Shown piece after piece: positions 1 to 7,600 of a stretch of DNA of 31,415 nucleotides; positions within the stretch are counted from its first letter, which is position 1; every line of letters begins with the position of its first letter. The position numbers and the translations under genes are program-made. Source of the DNA: E44-bin46 sp964354655 (GTDB lineage: Bacteria > Chloroflexota > Dehalococcoidia > Dehalococcoidales > E44-bin46). Where the stretch lies: assembly GCA_964354655.1 (NCBI GenBank), contig CAYHAL010000014.1, forward strand, positions 1 through 31,415. Reading direction: 5' to 3'. The notes beneath the pieces are model-generated. The model did no database searches, was not told the DNA's origin, and saw only the letters and a program-made list of their open reading frames with translations.

Positions 1-42
1 CGACAATATCTTATCTAACTGTTCCTTGACATCAGGCTCCAT
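1..42 (-). CDS. 5' end of a leftward gene cut by the window edge
   Basis: An ATG at 42-40 opens a frame reading MEPDVKEQLDKILS to the window edge. A consensus-like promoter lies about 65 bases upstream at 108-136 and points into it. Only 14 residues are visible, so no function can be given. The ribosome-binding region just upstream (GGTGAG) is modest. It probably lies outside the accessory element, because the serine recombinase ends between the two. Confidence 0.35.
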   Translation of the reverse strand, partial: MEPDVKEQLDKILS

Positions 43-107
43 CTCACCAGTCCTATACAGCCTAAGAGGGATTACTATACTTAATCGGTCCCTTCTACCA
101 AACAGCT

Positions 108-136
108 ATTATACCGACCGACGCAAGAATTGTAAA
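108..136 (-). promoter_or_regulatory. Sigma70-type promoter, leftward
   Basis: On the minus strand, TTTACA (136-131) is followed by exactly 17 bases and then TATAAT (113-108). It faces the partial gene at the left edge and lies downstream of the serine recombinase stop codon, so it probably belongs to the host gene flanking the element. Confidence 0.6.
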
Positions 137-231
137 CCCTGCTATTACTAAAAAGACCCCTCACTTGGGAAAGGTAGTGCGTTGGTGGTATACTGGTAGC
201 TGCCGATTTTAAGGGGATGGGGAGTGATAAA

Positions 232-1755
232 TCATCGTGATGAGGTATTAAAACCGACTAATTCCACAGGTATTATGCCCTGTATGTCAACCCTATCCCG
301 GCTGGCATAGACTTTGAGGTCCAGCGCCTTGAAAGCGAGCCGTTTGGTTTCGCTGTCAGAGTAGTCGATGTTATGCCGTGCTATTTCATACCATTCGTCT
401 AACCTTAATTCAGCGTCTTTGTATCCTTGGAGCTTCCCCTTCATGTCTAGTAGCTCAGCAATTTTAGCTTCGTCAGCCGTCTTGTCTGTCTTGATGCGGT
501 TGATTTCATCCAGCACATCGTCCTGTGAGAATTCATCATAGCGTAACAAATTGATTAGCCGCCTGTGCTGCCCCTCATAACCCTTTAGTTGTCGCTTTAG
601 CCGGCTAATTTGCTGGTCAATTTGCTTTTCCGATTGCGATGTGCCTTTTTGACTGTCTAGTGTACGCTTTACCTGCTCCATTAGTAGGTTCGGGTCTGCT
701 AATAATGTCTTGACACTATCCCACGCGATAGATTCCAGCCAATCCGCATTGATGTAACCCTCGTGGCAGGTGGCTGGCATTATAGCAGTTGGCTTGGCAT
801 GGGCACACCGGTAATAGCGCCGGGTGCGCCCCAGCGTAGTGCCGGTTAATCTACTGCGACAACTAATACAGTAAACATAGCCTCTTAGTAAATAGTCAAA
901 TAAAGCCTTACCTGGCTTGAACTGGGGCTGCTTGAGCGCCTCTTGCGCTTTCTCCCAGAGTGCTTTGTCGATTATGGGTGGTGTTACATTCGATAAGGTA
1001 ATCCATTCGTCTTTGGGACGTTTGACCTTTCTTGTTTTACCAACTCGCCTTGTCCGGTTAAAGAGAGTCTCCCCGCAGTAGGCAGGGTTGGTCACTATTT
1101 TTCTAACCGTTGGGGGATACCAGGCCAAACCCCCCTTGGTAGGTACCCCCTCAGTGTTTAACTTCTTTGCGACACCTAGTACTGAATTCCCCTCGGCTAT
1201 AAGCTCAAAGATACGCTTTACTACTAGGGCTTCGTTCTGCCGGATTACTCGTGATTTACTTTCGGGGTTCCAATCGTAGCCAAAAAGACCGCGACCGGTG
1301 CCTTGGGGAAGCTTGCCCTCTTTGAGCCATGCTCTTTTGCCCCGCATGGTTCGCTCTCGTATTTTTTCAGCTTCAAGCTTAGACGCAAAACCACGGATGT
1401 AGTTAATTAGCTTACCTAATTCAGAACTATCTACTGTTTCTGTAACAGCCTCTAAGATAACTCCGTGCTTTTCAAACTCCTGGGTAAGTATGACGCCGTG
1501 AGTGGGGTCACGTGACAGCCGGTCAAGGCAATAAACAACGATAATATCGATATTTTCTGAAGCTACCAGGTCGCGGAGTTGGCTTAACAGTGGCCGCTCT
1601 AATGTTAGTCCTGACTCTGCCTCATTAAACTGATGAACTACATCATAGTCTTTGTCCCGGCAGTATTTCAGGCAAGCCTCTAATTGCGTCTTTAGGCTCG
1701 TGCCTTCCCTTTCTTGGTCCTCAGTTGATACCCGGCAGTATATTGCTGCTCTCAT
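232..1755 (-). CDS. Large serine recombinase / integrase
   Basis: The enzyme is a site-specific DNA recombinase of the large serine family, which usually integrates and excises mobile elements. The N-terminal resolvase domain (about residues 1-150) begins MRAAIYCRVSTEDQ, with the catalytic serine at residue 10 in YCRVS, and carries the VYCLDRLSRD motif. A recombinase domain follows. A zinc ribbon has its first CxxC near residue 296 and further cysteines near 317 and 331, and a coiled coil rich in charged residues lies around 375-455. At 507 residues the length is normal for the family and no key part is missing. It is the last gene of a three-gene unit (zinc ribbon, S24-like protein, recombinase) driven by the promoter at 2523-2551. 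Its position at the edge of the accessory block is typical for an integrase beside its attachment site. Confidence 0.93.
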   Translation of the reverse strand: MRAAIYCRVSTEDQEREGTSLKTQLEACLKYCRDKDYDVVHQFNEAESGLTLERPLLSQLRDLVASENIDIIVVYCLDRLSRDPTHGVILTQEFEKHGVILEAVTETVDSSELGKLINYIRGFASKLEAEKIRERTMRGKRAWLKEGKLPQGTGRGLFGYDWNPESKSRVIRQNEALVVKRIFELIAEGNSVLGVAKKLNTEGVPTKGGLAWYPPTVRKIVTNPAYCGETLFNRTRRVGKTRKVKRPKDEWITLSNVTPPIIDKALWEKAQEALKQPQFKPGKALFDYLLRGYVYCISCRSRLTGTTLGRTRRYYRCAHAKPTAIMPATCHEGYINADWLESIAWDSVKTLLADPNLLMEQVKRTLDSQKGTSQSEKQIDQQISRLKRQLKGYEGQHRRLINLLRYDEFSQDDVLDEINRIKTDKTADEAKIAELLDMKGKLQGYKDAELRLDEWYEIARHNIDYSDSETKRLAFKALDLKVYASRDRVDIQGIIPVELVGFNTSSR

Positions 1756-1767
1756 AATAGTCTCACT

Positions 1768-2175
1768 TCAAAAAATACGGCCCCATCCAGCCTGTTTAGC
1801 TACAATGCCAAAATCCGAACGAGCTATTAAAACAACAGTACCAATTAATGAACAGCCATTAGGCCATAGATAACGGCCATGATTTGATTCAAGTAAGGTG
1901 TCCTCTCCATTATTCCGATAACGTTGCAGAATATATTCTTTGTCATGGGTGACTAACACAAAATCGTTATCCCTTGGTGGCCAATCCGGTGAAGCAAAAA
2001 CCATATCCCCAGGCAAAACATCGGGGCTTAGGCAAGTACCCTTAATAGGCGGGTATGCTCTTATATCAGTCGGCAATCCCTTATCTGTTACCTTTGAATT
2101 CACAAAGACTATCTTAAATTTTTGCTGGTTATATTCAAAATTACCATTCTTTTCTATTGTCAGCCAAGTCGCCAT
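1768..2175 (-). CDS. S24/LexA-like domain protein without a DNA-binding domain
   Basis: This 135-residue protein resembles the C-terminal fold of LexA/CI-type S24 proteins. It has a segment CLSPDVLPGD at 48-57, then a FVLVTHDKEYILQRY strand pair, and an LLESNH turn near 94-99 followed by IGTVVLIAR. In active S24 proteins the first motif starts with the catalytic serine (S-M-x-P) and the second region carries a catalytic lysine. Here the matching positions appear to be Cys48 and Gln84, so autoproteolysis is doubtful. There is no helix-turn-helix. The start ATG has a good ribosome-binding site (AAGGGGA). It sits between the zinc-ribbon gene and the serine recombinase and may modulate the element's switch. 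The family assignment rests on pattern only. Confidence 0.5.
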   Translation of the reverse strand: MATWLTIEKNGNFEYNQQKFKIVFVNSKVTDKGLPTDIRAYPPIKGTCLSPDVLPGDMVFASPDWPPRDNDFVLVTHDKEYILQRYRNNGEDTLLESNHGRYLWPNGCSLIGTVVLIARSDFGIVAKQAGWGRIF

Positions 2176-2207
2176 GGTTTAATCCCCTTTACCTCCATTA
2201 CTTAGGC

Positions 2208-2516
2208 TTATTTTAATTTATCGAGCCACCAGGAGTTTAGATAGTCTATCCCTTCTTGCCCATCAAACCTGATCCCATATTCTACTTTGCCAGGACCACG
2301 CTCCATTACAGTGCCAAATTTCCCCGCATAGTCGCCCGGTGCCTTTTCATTTGCCACTACGCGGTCTTTTAAGGCGAACTTCCATTTCCACTTAAGTTTA
2401 TTCCAATAAGGGCTCCCGCAACGTGGGCATCGTTTAGGTTCTACAGTTTTACGCGGAGGCCAGTCATATTGACAACGAAGGCAATGCAACATAGGCAATT
2501 TGATGCTTTTCCTCAT
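2208..2516 (-). CDS. Small zinc-ribbon protein
   Basis: This 102-residue protein has an N-terminal four-cysteine zinc ribbon: Cys12 and Cys15 in HCLRC, and Cys30 and Cys33 in RCPRC. A basic and aromatic stretch (KLKWKWKFALKDR) follows, then a small beta-rich tail containing GKFGTVMERGPGKVEYGIRF. The tail looks like an SH3- or KOW-type barrel, but this is weak. Such small ribbon proteins in mobile elements are often DNA-binding regulators, but nothing here shows the partner. It is the first gene of the recombinase unit. The -10 box of its promoter ends six bases before the ATG, so its mRNA is probably leaderless. Confidence 0.65.
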   Translation of the reverse strand: MRKSIKLPMLHCLRCQYDWPPRKTVEPKRCPRCGSPYWNKLKWKWKFALKDRVVANEKAPGDYAGKFGTVMERGPGKVEYGIRFDGQEGIDYLNSWWLDKLK

Positions 2517-2522
2517 GCCTTA

Positions 2523-2551
2523 ATTATATCATTATATCAGTATAATGTCAA
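2523..2551 (-). promoter_or_regulatory. Consensus promoter with an overlapping palindromic operator
   Basis: On the minus strand, TTGACA (2551-2546), 17 bases, then TATAAT (2528-2523): a perfect match to both consensus boxes. The spacer contains CATTATA-CTGA-TATAATG, a seven-base inverted repeat that would suit a dimeric repressor. The ATG of the zinc-ribbon gene begins seven bases after the -10 box, at the expected transcription start. The promoter therefore probably yields a leaderless mRNA for the zinc ribbon, S24-like protein and serine recombinase. Confidence 0.75.
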
Positions 2552-2575
2552 TACCTTTCGCACTTAAAATTTTGA

Positions 2576-2962
2576 CGTCCAGAACGGCAAAAACTAAAGC
2601 AGGAAGCTATCAGCCTGCGGTATGACTATGGGTTGTCCATTCCTCAAATTGTGGCAGGACTTAATCTCCCCCATCGCACAATTTATCGCTATTTGTGCCA
2701 CAATTTACATACGGGTTTATGCCACAATTCCGCCAAAATCACCCTCTTGGAAGGCGACTGCCTGGAGATTAAGGTATCGCTACAGTATCCATATAATATT
2801 GATATGGTATTGATATACTATGATGCCTTGGGGACACATCAGCAAACGGTTAGTTTTTGGTTAAAAATTGTTGGTAATGGCACGGCTAGCAAAGTTGGTA
2901 AGTTATTCTGTTTACCAACAACTCCACTCGTGTCTCTACCGACAATAGACATGAAAAAGTAA
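2576..2962 (+). pseudogene. Decayed helix-turn-helix plus DNA-methyltransferase fragment
   Basis: The frame is open from 2576 without a credible start codon. It reads KQEAISLRYDYGLSIPQ, then IVAGLNLPHRTIYRYL, which looks like a helix-turn-helix, and then ITLLEGDCLEIK. The last motif matches the beginning of many N4/N6 DNA methyltransferases (LLEGDCLEVLK, preceding the catalytic DPPY). No DPPY motif follows; the sequence continues as low-similarity residues. The same motif recurs at 3119-3149 with 28 of 31 bases identical, so both are best read as remnants of a lost methyltransferase gene. A long stretch without convincing minus-strand genes (2552-3157) surrounds them. Confidence 0.4.
2894..2919. 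repeat. Stem-loop in the gene-poor region
   Basis: GTTGGTAA (2894-2901) pairs perfectly with TTACCAAC (2912-2919), leaving a ten-base loop. It has no run of T on either side, so it is not an obvious terminator. Its role is unknown. Confidence 0.35.
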
Positions 2963-3013
2963 TGAATTTGTAATAGAAGTAAATAGGAGACTATTACAAA
3001 ATGGCTAAACAAA

Positions 3014-3166
3014 ATGGACTGTACCAAGCATGGCAAAGTGACACATGCCAAGCGTGGTAAAGTGATACCCAACACGCAAGAGTATCAAATTCTTCCGACT
3101 AATGGGTATCACTTAGACATCACCCTTCTGGAAGGCGACTGCCTAGAGACATTGAAGTCAACCTGA
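3014..3166 (+). pseudogene. Second methyltransferase fragment with an in-frame 24-base tandem repeat
   Basis: A 50-codon frame runs from the ATG at 3014 to the TGA at 3164. It contains a 24-base tandem duplication (3024-3047 and 3048-3071) that encodes related octapeptides (KHGKVTHA, KRGKVIPN). The frame then ends with DITLLEGDCLETLKST. The LLEGDCLETLK motif is the usual start of a DNA adenine or cytosine N-methyltransferase domain, and the frame stops right after it. It overlaps the 3' end of the minus-strand gene at 3158 by nine bases. A short functional peptide cannot be excluded, but a truncated methyltransferase is the simpler reading. Confidence 0.4.
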
Positions 3167-3484
3167 AGTAACTACGGCGCATGGAGCTTGCGCCTGTTGT
3201 TCTTTAACCAGCTTGACCAAGCTGTTCACGGTAAGAAAGTATCTGATATCCTTCGGGTAGTGTTTTCCAGCTACCCAAAAGCGAAGGGTCCGAGAATAAA
3301 CACCGAGCAGGAGAGCCAAGTCTTTTTCTCTAATGCCTGCCTTTCTTAAATATTTCAGGTTTCGTGTAAAAGTAACTGGGTCGGTTACCTCTGCCACTTT
3401 TGTATCAACACGTCCAAATAGCTCACTGACCCTTTCTGGGTCAAGCTGTATTCCCCTTCTCAGATACACCCGAGCTATAACCAT
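3158..3484 (-). CDS. Small helix-turn-helix protein
   Basis: The 108-residue product has a central region, LRKAGIREKDLALLLGVYSR followed by TLRFWVAGK, with the spacing of a Cro-like helix-turn-helix (a helix, GV turn and recognition helix). This suggests a DNA-binding regulator. A longer reading from a TTG at 3523 adds 13 residues, but the ATG at 3484 follows an A/G-rich stretch and is preferred. A perfect inverted repeat, GGGGTAAT-GA-ATTACCCC, lies 42 bases upstream at 3526-3543 and could be its own operator. It is the last gene after the 131-residue protein and CAP protein genes. The specific family is not recognised. Confidence 0.55.
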   Translation of the reverse strand: MVIARVYLRRGIQLDPERVSELFGRVDTKVAEVTDPVTFTRNLKYLRKAGIREKDLALLLGVYSRTLRFWVAGKHYPKDIRYFLTVNSLVKLVKEQQAQAPCAVVTSG

Positions 3485-3525
3485 TTTCTTTTCTCTTTTA
3501 TTAGAGACTATTATTAGCACCAAAA

Positions 3526-3543
3526 GGGGTAATGAATTACCCC
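3526..3543. promoter_or_regulatory. Palindromic site, possible operator
   Basis: GGGGTAAT and ATTACCCC form an eight-base perfect inverted repeat around a two-base centre, between the stop codon at 3552 and the start of the helix-turn-helix gene. The tight spacing suits a dimeric DNA-binding protein better than a terminator hairpin. Confidence 0.45.
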
Positions 3544-3551
3544 CATTATAG

Positions 3552-3947
3552 CTAGTTTAGCCTTTTAGCTTTTGGTTTCAAAAGTTTTGTTACAACCATC
3601 CGAAAGGCAATGCCTTGGGCGCCGTTATGCGCATCAAGTATCAAGCTTTCACATTTCGCTCTTAAAGAGGCAGAGGTTAGCTGTCTCATTTCCCTCTGCC
3701 AGACTTTAGTAACCAAAAAACCCACGAAATTATCATCGCGCCAGATTACAACCTTGCCTTCTCGGGCAAGTTCGGTCAATAATTGCAGGAGCCAGATGCC
3801 GGTTATTGGAACATGATACCCAAGGCACAAATCTAATTCTTCGGGGTCAATTAAATCAGATGAGAGCACAGCAATACCATGCCGACACAGGCTTCGGTAC
3901 AGCCTGTGTTTAAGGCTGGCGGAGCTAAGCTGCTTTATAGCTTTCAT
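3552..3947 (-). CDS. Hypothetical protein, 131 residues
   Basis: I do not recognise this protein. It starts MKAIKQLSSASLKHRLYRSL and has a middle hydrophobic helix (ITGIWLLQLLTELAREGKV) followed by a short beta-type segment (VVIWRDDNFVGFLV). That arrangement could be a winged-helix fold. The C-terminal end is basic (KLLKPKAKRLN). There are no cysteine clusters, signal peptide or membrane segment. It starts 13 bases after the CAP gene stop and ends 28 bases before the alternative TTG start of the next gene, so it is probably co-transcribed with both. Confidence 0.5.
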   Translation of the reverse strand: MKAIKQLSSASLKHRLYRSLCRHGIAVLSSDLIDPEELDLCLGYHVPITGIWLLQLLTELAREGKVVIWRDDNFVGFLVTKVWQREMRQLTSASLRAKCESLILDAHNGAQGIAFRMVVTKLLKPKAKRLN

Positions 3948-3960
3948 GTCTAATTTTTAT

Positions 3961-4605
3961 CTACTCACTGACTATTAAGCAGGCGTAACCGTCTCCCCAA
4001 AATCTATTGGCAACTACAAAAGCGAGCCCTGCCCTTTTAAATTGGGGGGCTAACATGATTTCCCTATGTCCCATCTTAGATTTAATCCATGCCTCAACTG
4101 CTCCTTCAGGGCTGCCGCCTAAGTATGCACAAGAACCTGTCTGGGGGTAGTTATAATCATTTTTACCTTCTTGAGAACGGATAAAATCATCCCACTCCCA
4201 AGTATGCGGATGGGTCATGCGATGTACTTCCTTCATATGAAGGCACTCTTTCATTGCCAGTTCATCCAGCATGGGTTCTTCTGTGAAGGGATTTGCCCCC
4301 TCTTTTGCTCTTGCCTCGTTCATCATATCAAAAGCAGATGCTATGTCCCTCTCGTATGATGCCTGAGTTTCTTCTGGGGTCTGGTAGAAAATCATCCTGA
4401 AGCCGTTTAGTTTCGCAAGGGTATAGTCTTTATAGGTTACCAAAGGATGAACACCCACAAAAGCCAAGATGGTAAGGGTTAAAAGAATTATGCCAGCTAT
4501 GACCTTGCGGTTCACGGGCTTTCGGGTTTTCTTGCTGGCATAATTACCTGACCTACCTCTATAGTGATGGGGATAATACCTATGTCTGATTTTCCCTTTT
4601 TTCAC
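3961..4605 (-). CDS. Membrane-anchored CAP-domain (SCP/PR-1-like) protein
   Basis: The 214-residue product has a very basic cytoplasmic tail (residues 1-34), one membrane helix (about 35-52, VIAGIILLTLTILAFVGV) and an outward CAP domain from about residue 87 to the end. The CAP pattern includes FDMMNEARAKEGANPF, a CLHMKEVHRMTHPH segment with histidines, GSCAYLGGSPEGAVEAWIKS and GHREIMLAPQFKRAGLAFV, ending in a GYACLIVSE strand. CAP proteins act outside the cell and have varied roles in binding or wall-related processes; the role here is not shown. The start is a GTG with AAGGGA nine bases upstream. The 1515-residue gene ends 14 bases before it, so the two are very likely translated from one mRNA, hinting at a shared surface function. 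Confidence 0.8.
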   Translation of the reverse strand: MKKGKIRHRYYPHHYRGRSGNYASKKTRKPVNRKVIAGIILLTLTILAFVGVHPLVTYKDYTLAKLNGFRMIFYQTPEETQASYERDIASAFDMMNEARAKEGANPFTEEPMLDELAMKECLHMKEVHRMTHPHTWEWDDFIRSQEGKNDYNYPQTGSCAYLGGSPEGAVEAWIKSKMGHREIMLAPQFKRAGLAFVVANRFWGDGYACLIVSE

Positions 4606-4619
4606 TGGAATTATCCCTT

Positions 4620-7600
4620 TTAGATACTGTCACGGTAAAGTAACAATTCGGGCTCAGGATATTTTGGTCTTTTGGCTACTGGTATTCGCTCTGGCTTGGC
4701 TGTTTGTGATACCTTTTCGGAAGTGATTTCTTTTCCCTTTTGTAATACCTTTTCAAATGTGATGTTCTTCCCCTTAACTACTTTGACATTTTCAATCCCC
4801 ATATCCAACAAAATTTCTTCAGGGGGAGCACCCCGCCAGGAATAGCAGGTCTCGAAGGGGTCGCCAGTATATCGTCTGGCTAAGGGTGGGGGTGTTTTCG
4901 AATAGATAACATAAAGACGCTGCCCCTTAATAAAAGGCAAGGCATGGTATACTGTTTTCCCGTTTCGCTGGTAGACATGATATGGAGGTAAAATTGAAAT
5001 CCACCAAAGCCCTTGTCGCCAACTCACGATGCCCGGCTTCTTTGGGGAGCGCACTACTTTTTTAACTGTGACTTTTTCCCATCTAATTTTAATCCCAGGC
5101 TTAGGATACGGATATGGCTTAGGATACGGATATGGCTTAGGCAATAGACTTAGTGGGGGTACTGATGGTGGTGGATAACGTGGTGGCAAATAGGGGTATA
5201 CTTTATTTGGTGTATAAGGATAAACTTTAGATGAAGGAGCGTATTTTATTCGGGATAAGGGGCTAACCTTAGAGGTACTTCGTGAAGGGCTTTTTGATAC
5301 GCTAACCTTGGAAGTCTTAGCCGAAGTTTTTGAGCTCGGGACAGTGCTACCCGCAGCCTTAGATGAGACCTTTGCCGATGGGCTGGTTTTAACTGAAACC
5401 TTACCCGAAGGGCTGACGGAAACCGAGACCGGGGTGGAAATCCTCTGTTTGGTGCTTACCGAGAGAGAGCGAGATAGTGAAGGCAGAACTGAAATTTTGA
5501 CCACTGGGAATCCACTGACTGCTTCACTGGTTGGACCGCTGGGGTACCAGGTAAGGCTGTCAGCCCGGTTCGGCAGGTCCTGCGAATTGAGGATACCTAT
5601 TCTGTCATTCGGTGCCATCCTGGTAATGTCATCGGTGCTGTAGCCGAGTGATTTCAGTCGGTTCTCTATCTCATGAGTAATAGCTGGGGGTTCGTCGAGC
5701 TGGTTTAGCTTGTTTAACAATTCAGCGCGGGTATTCCCCAGCTTAGTTAACTGGTTGTCTATTTGCCCTATGGTTTTGGTATTGCCAGCCGCTTGTAACT
5801 TCACCCGGCGTTCCAGTAACTGGTTTGCCTTATTGCCATTGGCTTTTAGCTGTGCCTGTAGTTCCGCTTTTGTGAGATTAGGCGCAGGGGTTTTTCCTTC
5901 CTTTGGCAGTAGTTTTCCCCAGTCATCAGCGAAGCTTTTAGCCTCATCTTTCCCTAAGTAGGTCCAGACGGCAACGTACTCATCAATTACATCCTTCATC
6001 CTGTGGGCTGCCGGCGTGAAGAATACTTCTTCTTCACCCATTGGCGGCACTGGGAGAGGCTTGCCCCGAGGGGCCTTGTCTATCATATTGGCGACTTCCC
6101 TAAGTACCTTCGCTTTGGCCCCCTGTCCCATTTCATCAAACGCATTAGCCAGGGCTTTGTATTCCCGGACGAGTTTAGTAATATCCGGAACCCTCCCCGG
6201 GTGTGTCCCAACTTCCAAGCCGCCTACAACTTCTTTGCCGAGCGTCTTTACCTTTGGTCCCATCAATCCGAGAGATTCCTCAACCCCTGGGGATGTTATT
6301 GAAACAGTCTGATGGTACATCTGCTCGGTTAATGGCTGAACGCTGATGCCATCAATTTTAATAGGCTCCTTAGCCTTCCATCCATAGGGCAGTTTACCGT
6401 ATTGACCTTCTGCTCTGACATCAACCAACCCTTTCATTTTTTTGCCTAATATCTTGGAGAGGTCGGCCTCTGCTTGTTTGGTTGTATATTTACTCCCTTT
6501 CATGATTATGAAGTCAAGGTCATTGGGAGTCGGCATACCTTTTACATTCTCTGTCTGGAGATAAACGCCTCCGCTGCCGGTGAGCTTGACACTATTAGCA
6601 TGGCGTTGTGCCCAGGCTTTTACCCTTGCTGCTTCATCGGGTGTTATTTTGCCCTTCAACATTTCAGAGAAGTCTGCCTTAGACCTAATCATAGACTTGG
6701 GTACATCTATGTCATCCACTAGGTCTATACCCTTCATGGTTGAGAGGTAGACCTTCCCAGTATCTTCATTTAAGCATGCTAAGACAGCTCCCATCTGTTC
6801 CTCTGGGGTTAGGTTAGATTGGAAGATTGCCTTGACCTGCTCGGTGTTAAGTTGCTTAAACCCGGCTTGCCCCCGCCACTCTAAAATAGAGGCTGCTTTT
6901 TCCAGGGTTGTCTCATCCAGACGGAGAAGGGTTAATTGGCCAAACCCGGGGCAGTCAACCGTGATAAAGGGGTCCTTAAACCTATAGCCGTAGGCGCCTT
7001 GCAGGGCAGCCGATGAGCTTGATGGTGTCCCTGGCAGTTTAGCATCAATATAATGGTGGGGGATGCCGTCTTGGGCTACTCCCCAAGTCAGCCCGGGGTT
7101 CTCGGGGTCAAGCCATGCCCTGTTTGCCCCCTTGACTTTTTGCAGCATGTCGGTGGTTTCTTTAACCATTGCTTCTGCTTTTTCTACCGATACCCCTGCC
7201 TTGAATCTAATATCAAAATCGCCTATTTGCCGACCCAACCCTTCCCAAGCTTCCTTAGCGGTAGTCGACAACTGTGGCTTCAGTGAACTACTGCCTCGCA
7301 GCATCCCCACATTCTCTATCATGTCTTTGTATTTAATGACCTGGCGAACCACCACGGCGGCGCCGTCATCCTCTAGGGTCATCGGGGCTATGTCTTTAAT
7401 ACCAACGGTTGTCGGGACTTCAGGTGGGGCTTTGCCAACAATCCTAGCGATTTTGTTTAGGGTATTATAGAGTTTTGCTACTTCTTTTTCAGGTATGCCC
7501 AATTTAGTCAATGTAGACTCGCGGGTAAAGACATAAGTTTCCAGTTTACTGAACCCGGGGTGCCAACCTTCTAGTATACTGGTCCGTTCAGGGAATTGTA

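Noticed and set aside
137..231. Attachment site of the element
   Set aside because: I compared the region after the serine recombinase with 15177-15269 for a shared direct repeat and found none that stood out from chance.
2839..3075. Minus-strand frame of 78 codons in the gene-poor region
   Set aside because: Its hydrophobic product has no motif, it has no ribosome site, and it lies over the hairpin and tandem repeat of the methyltransferase remnants.
5308..5961. Plus-strand frames opposite the 1515-residue gene
   Set aside because: They are mirror images of the biased Ser/Lys-rich and coiled-coil coding sequence; no start signals were found.
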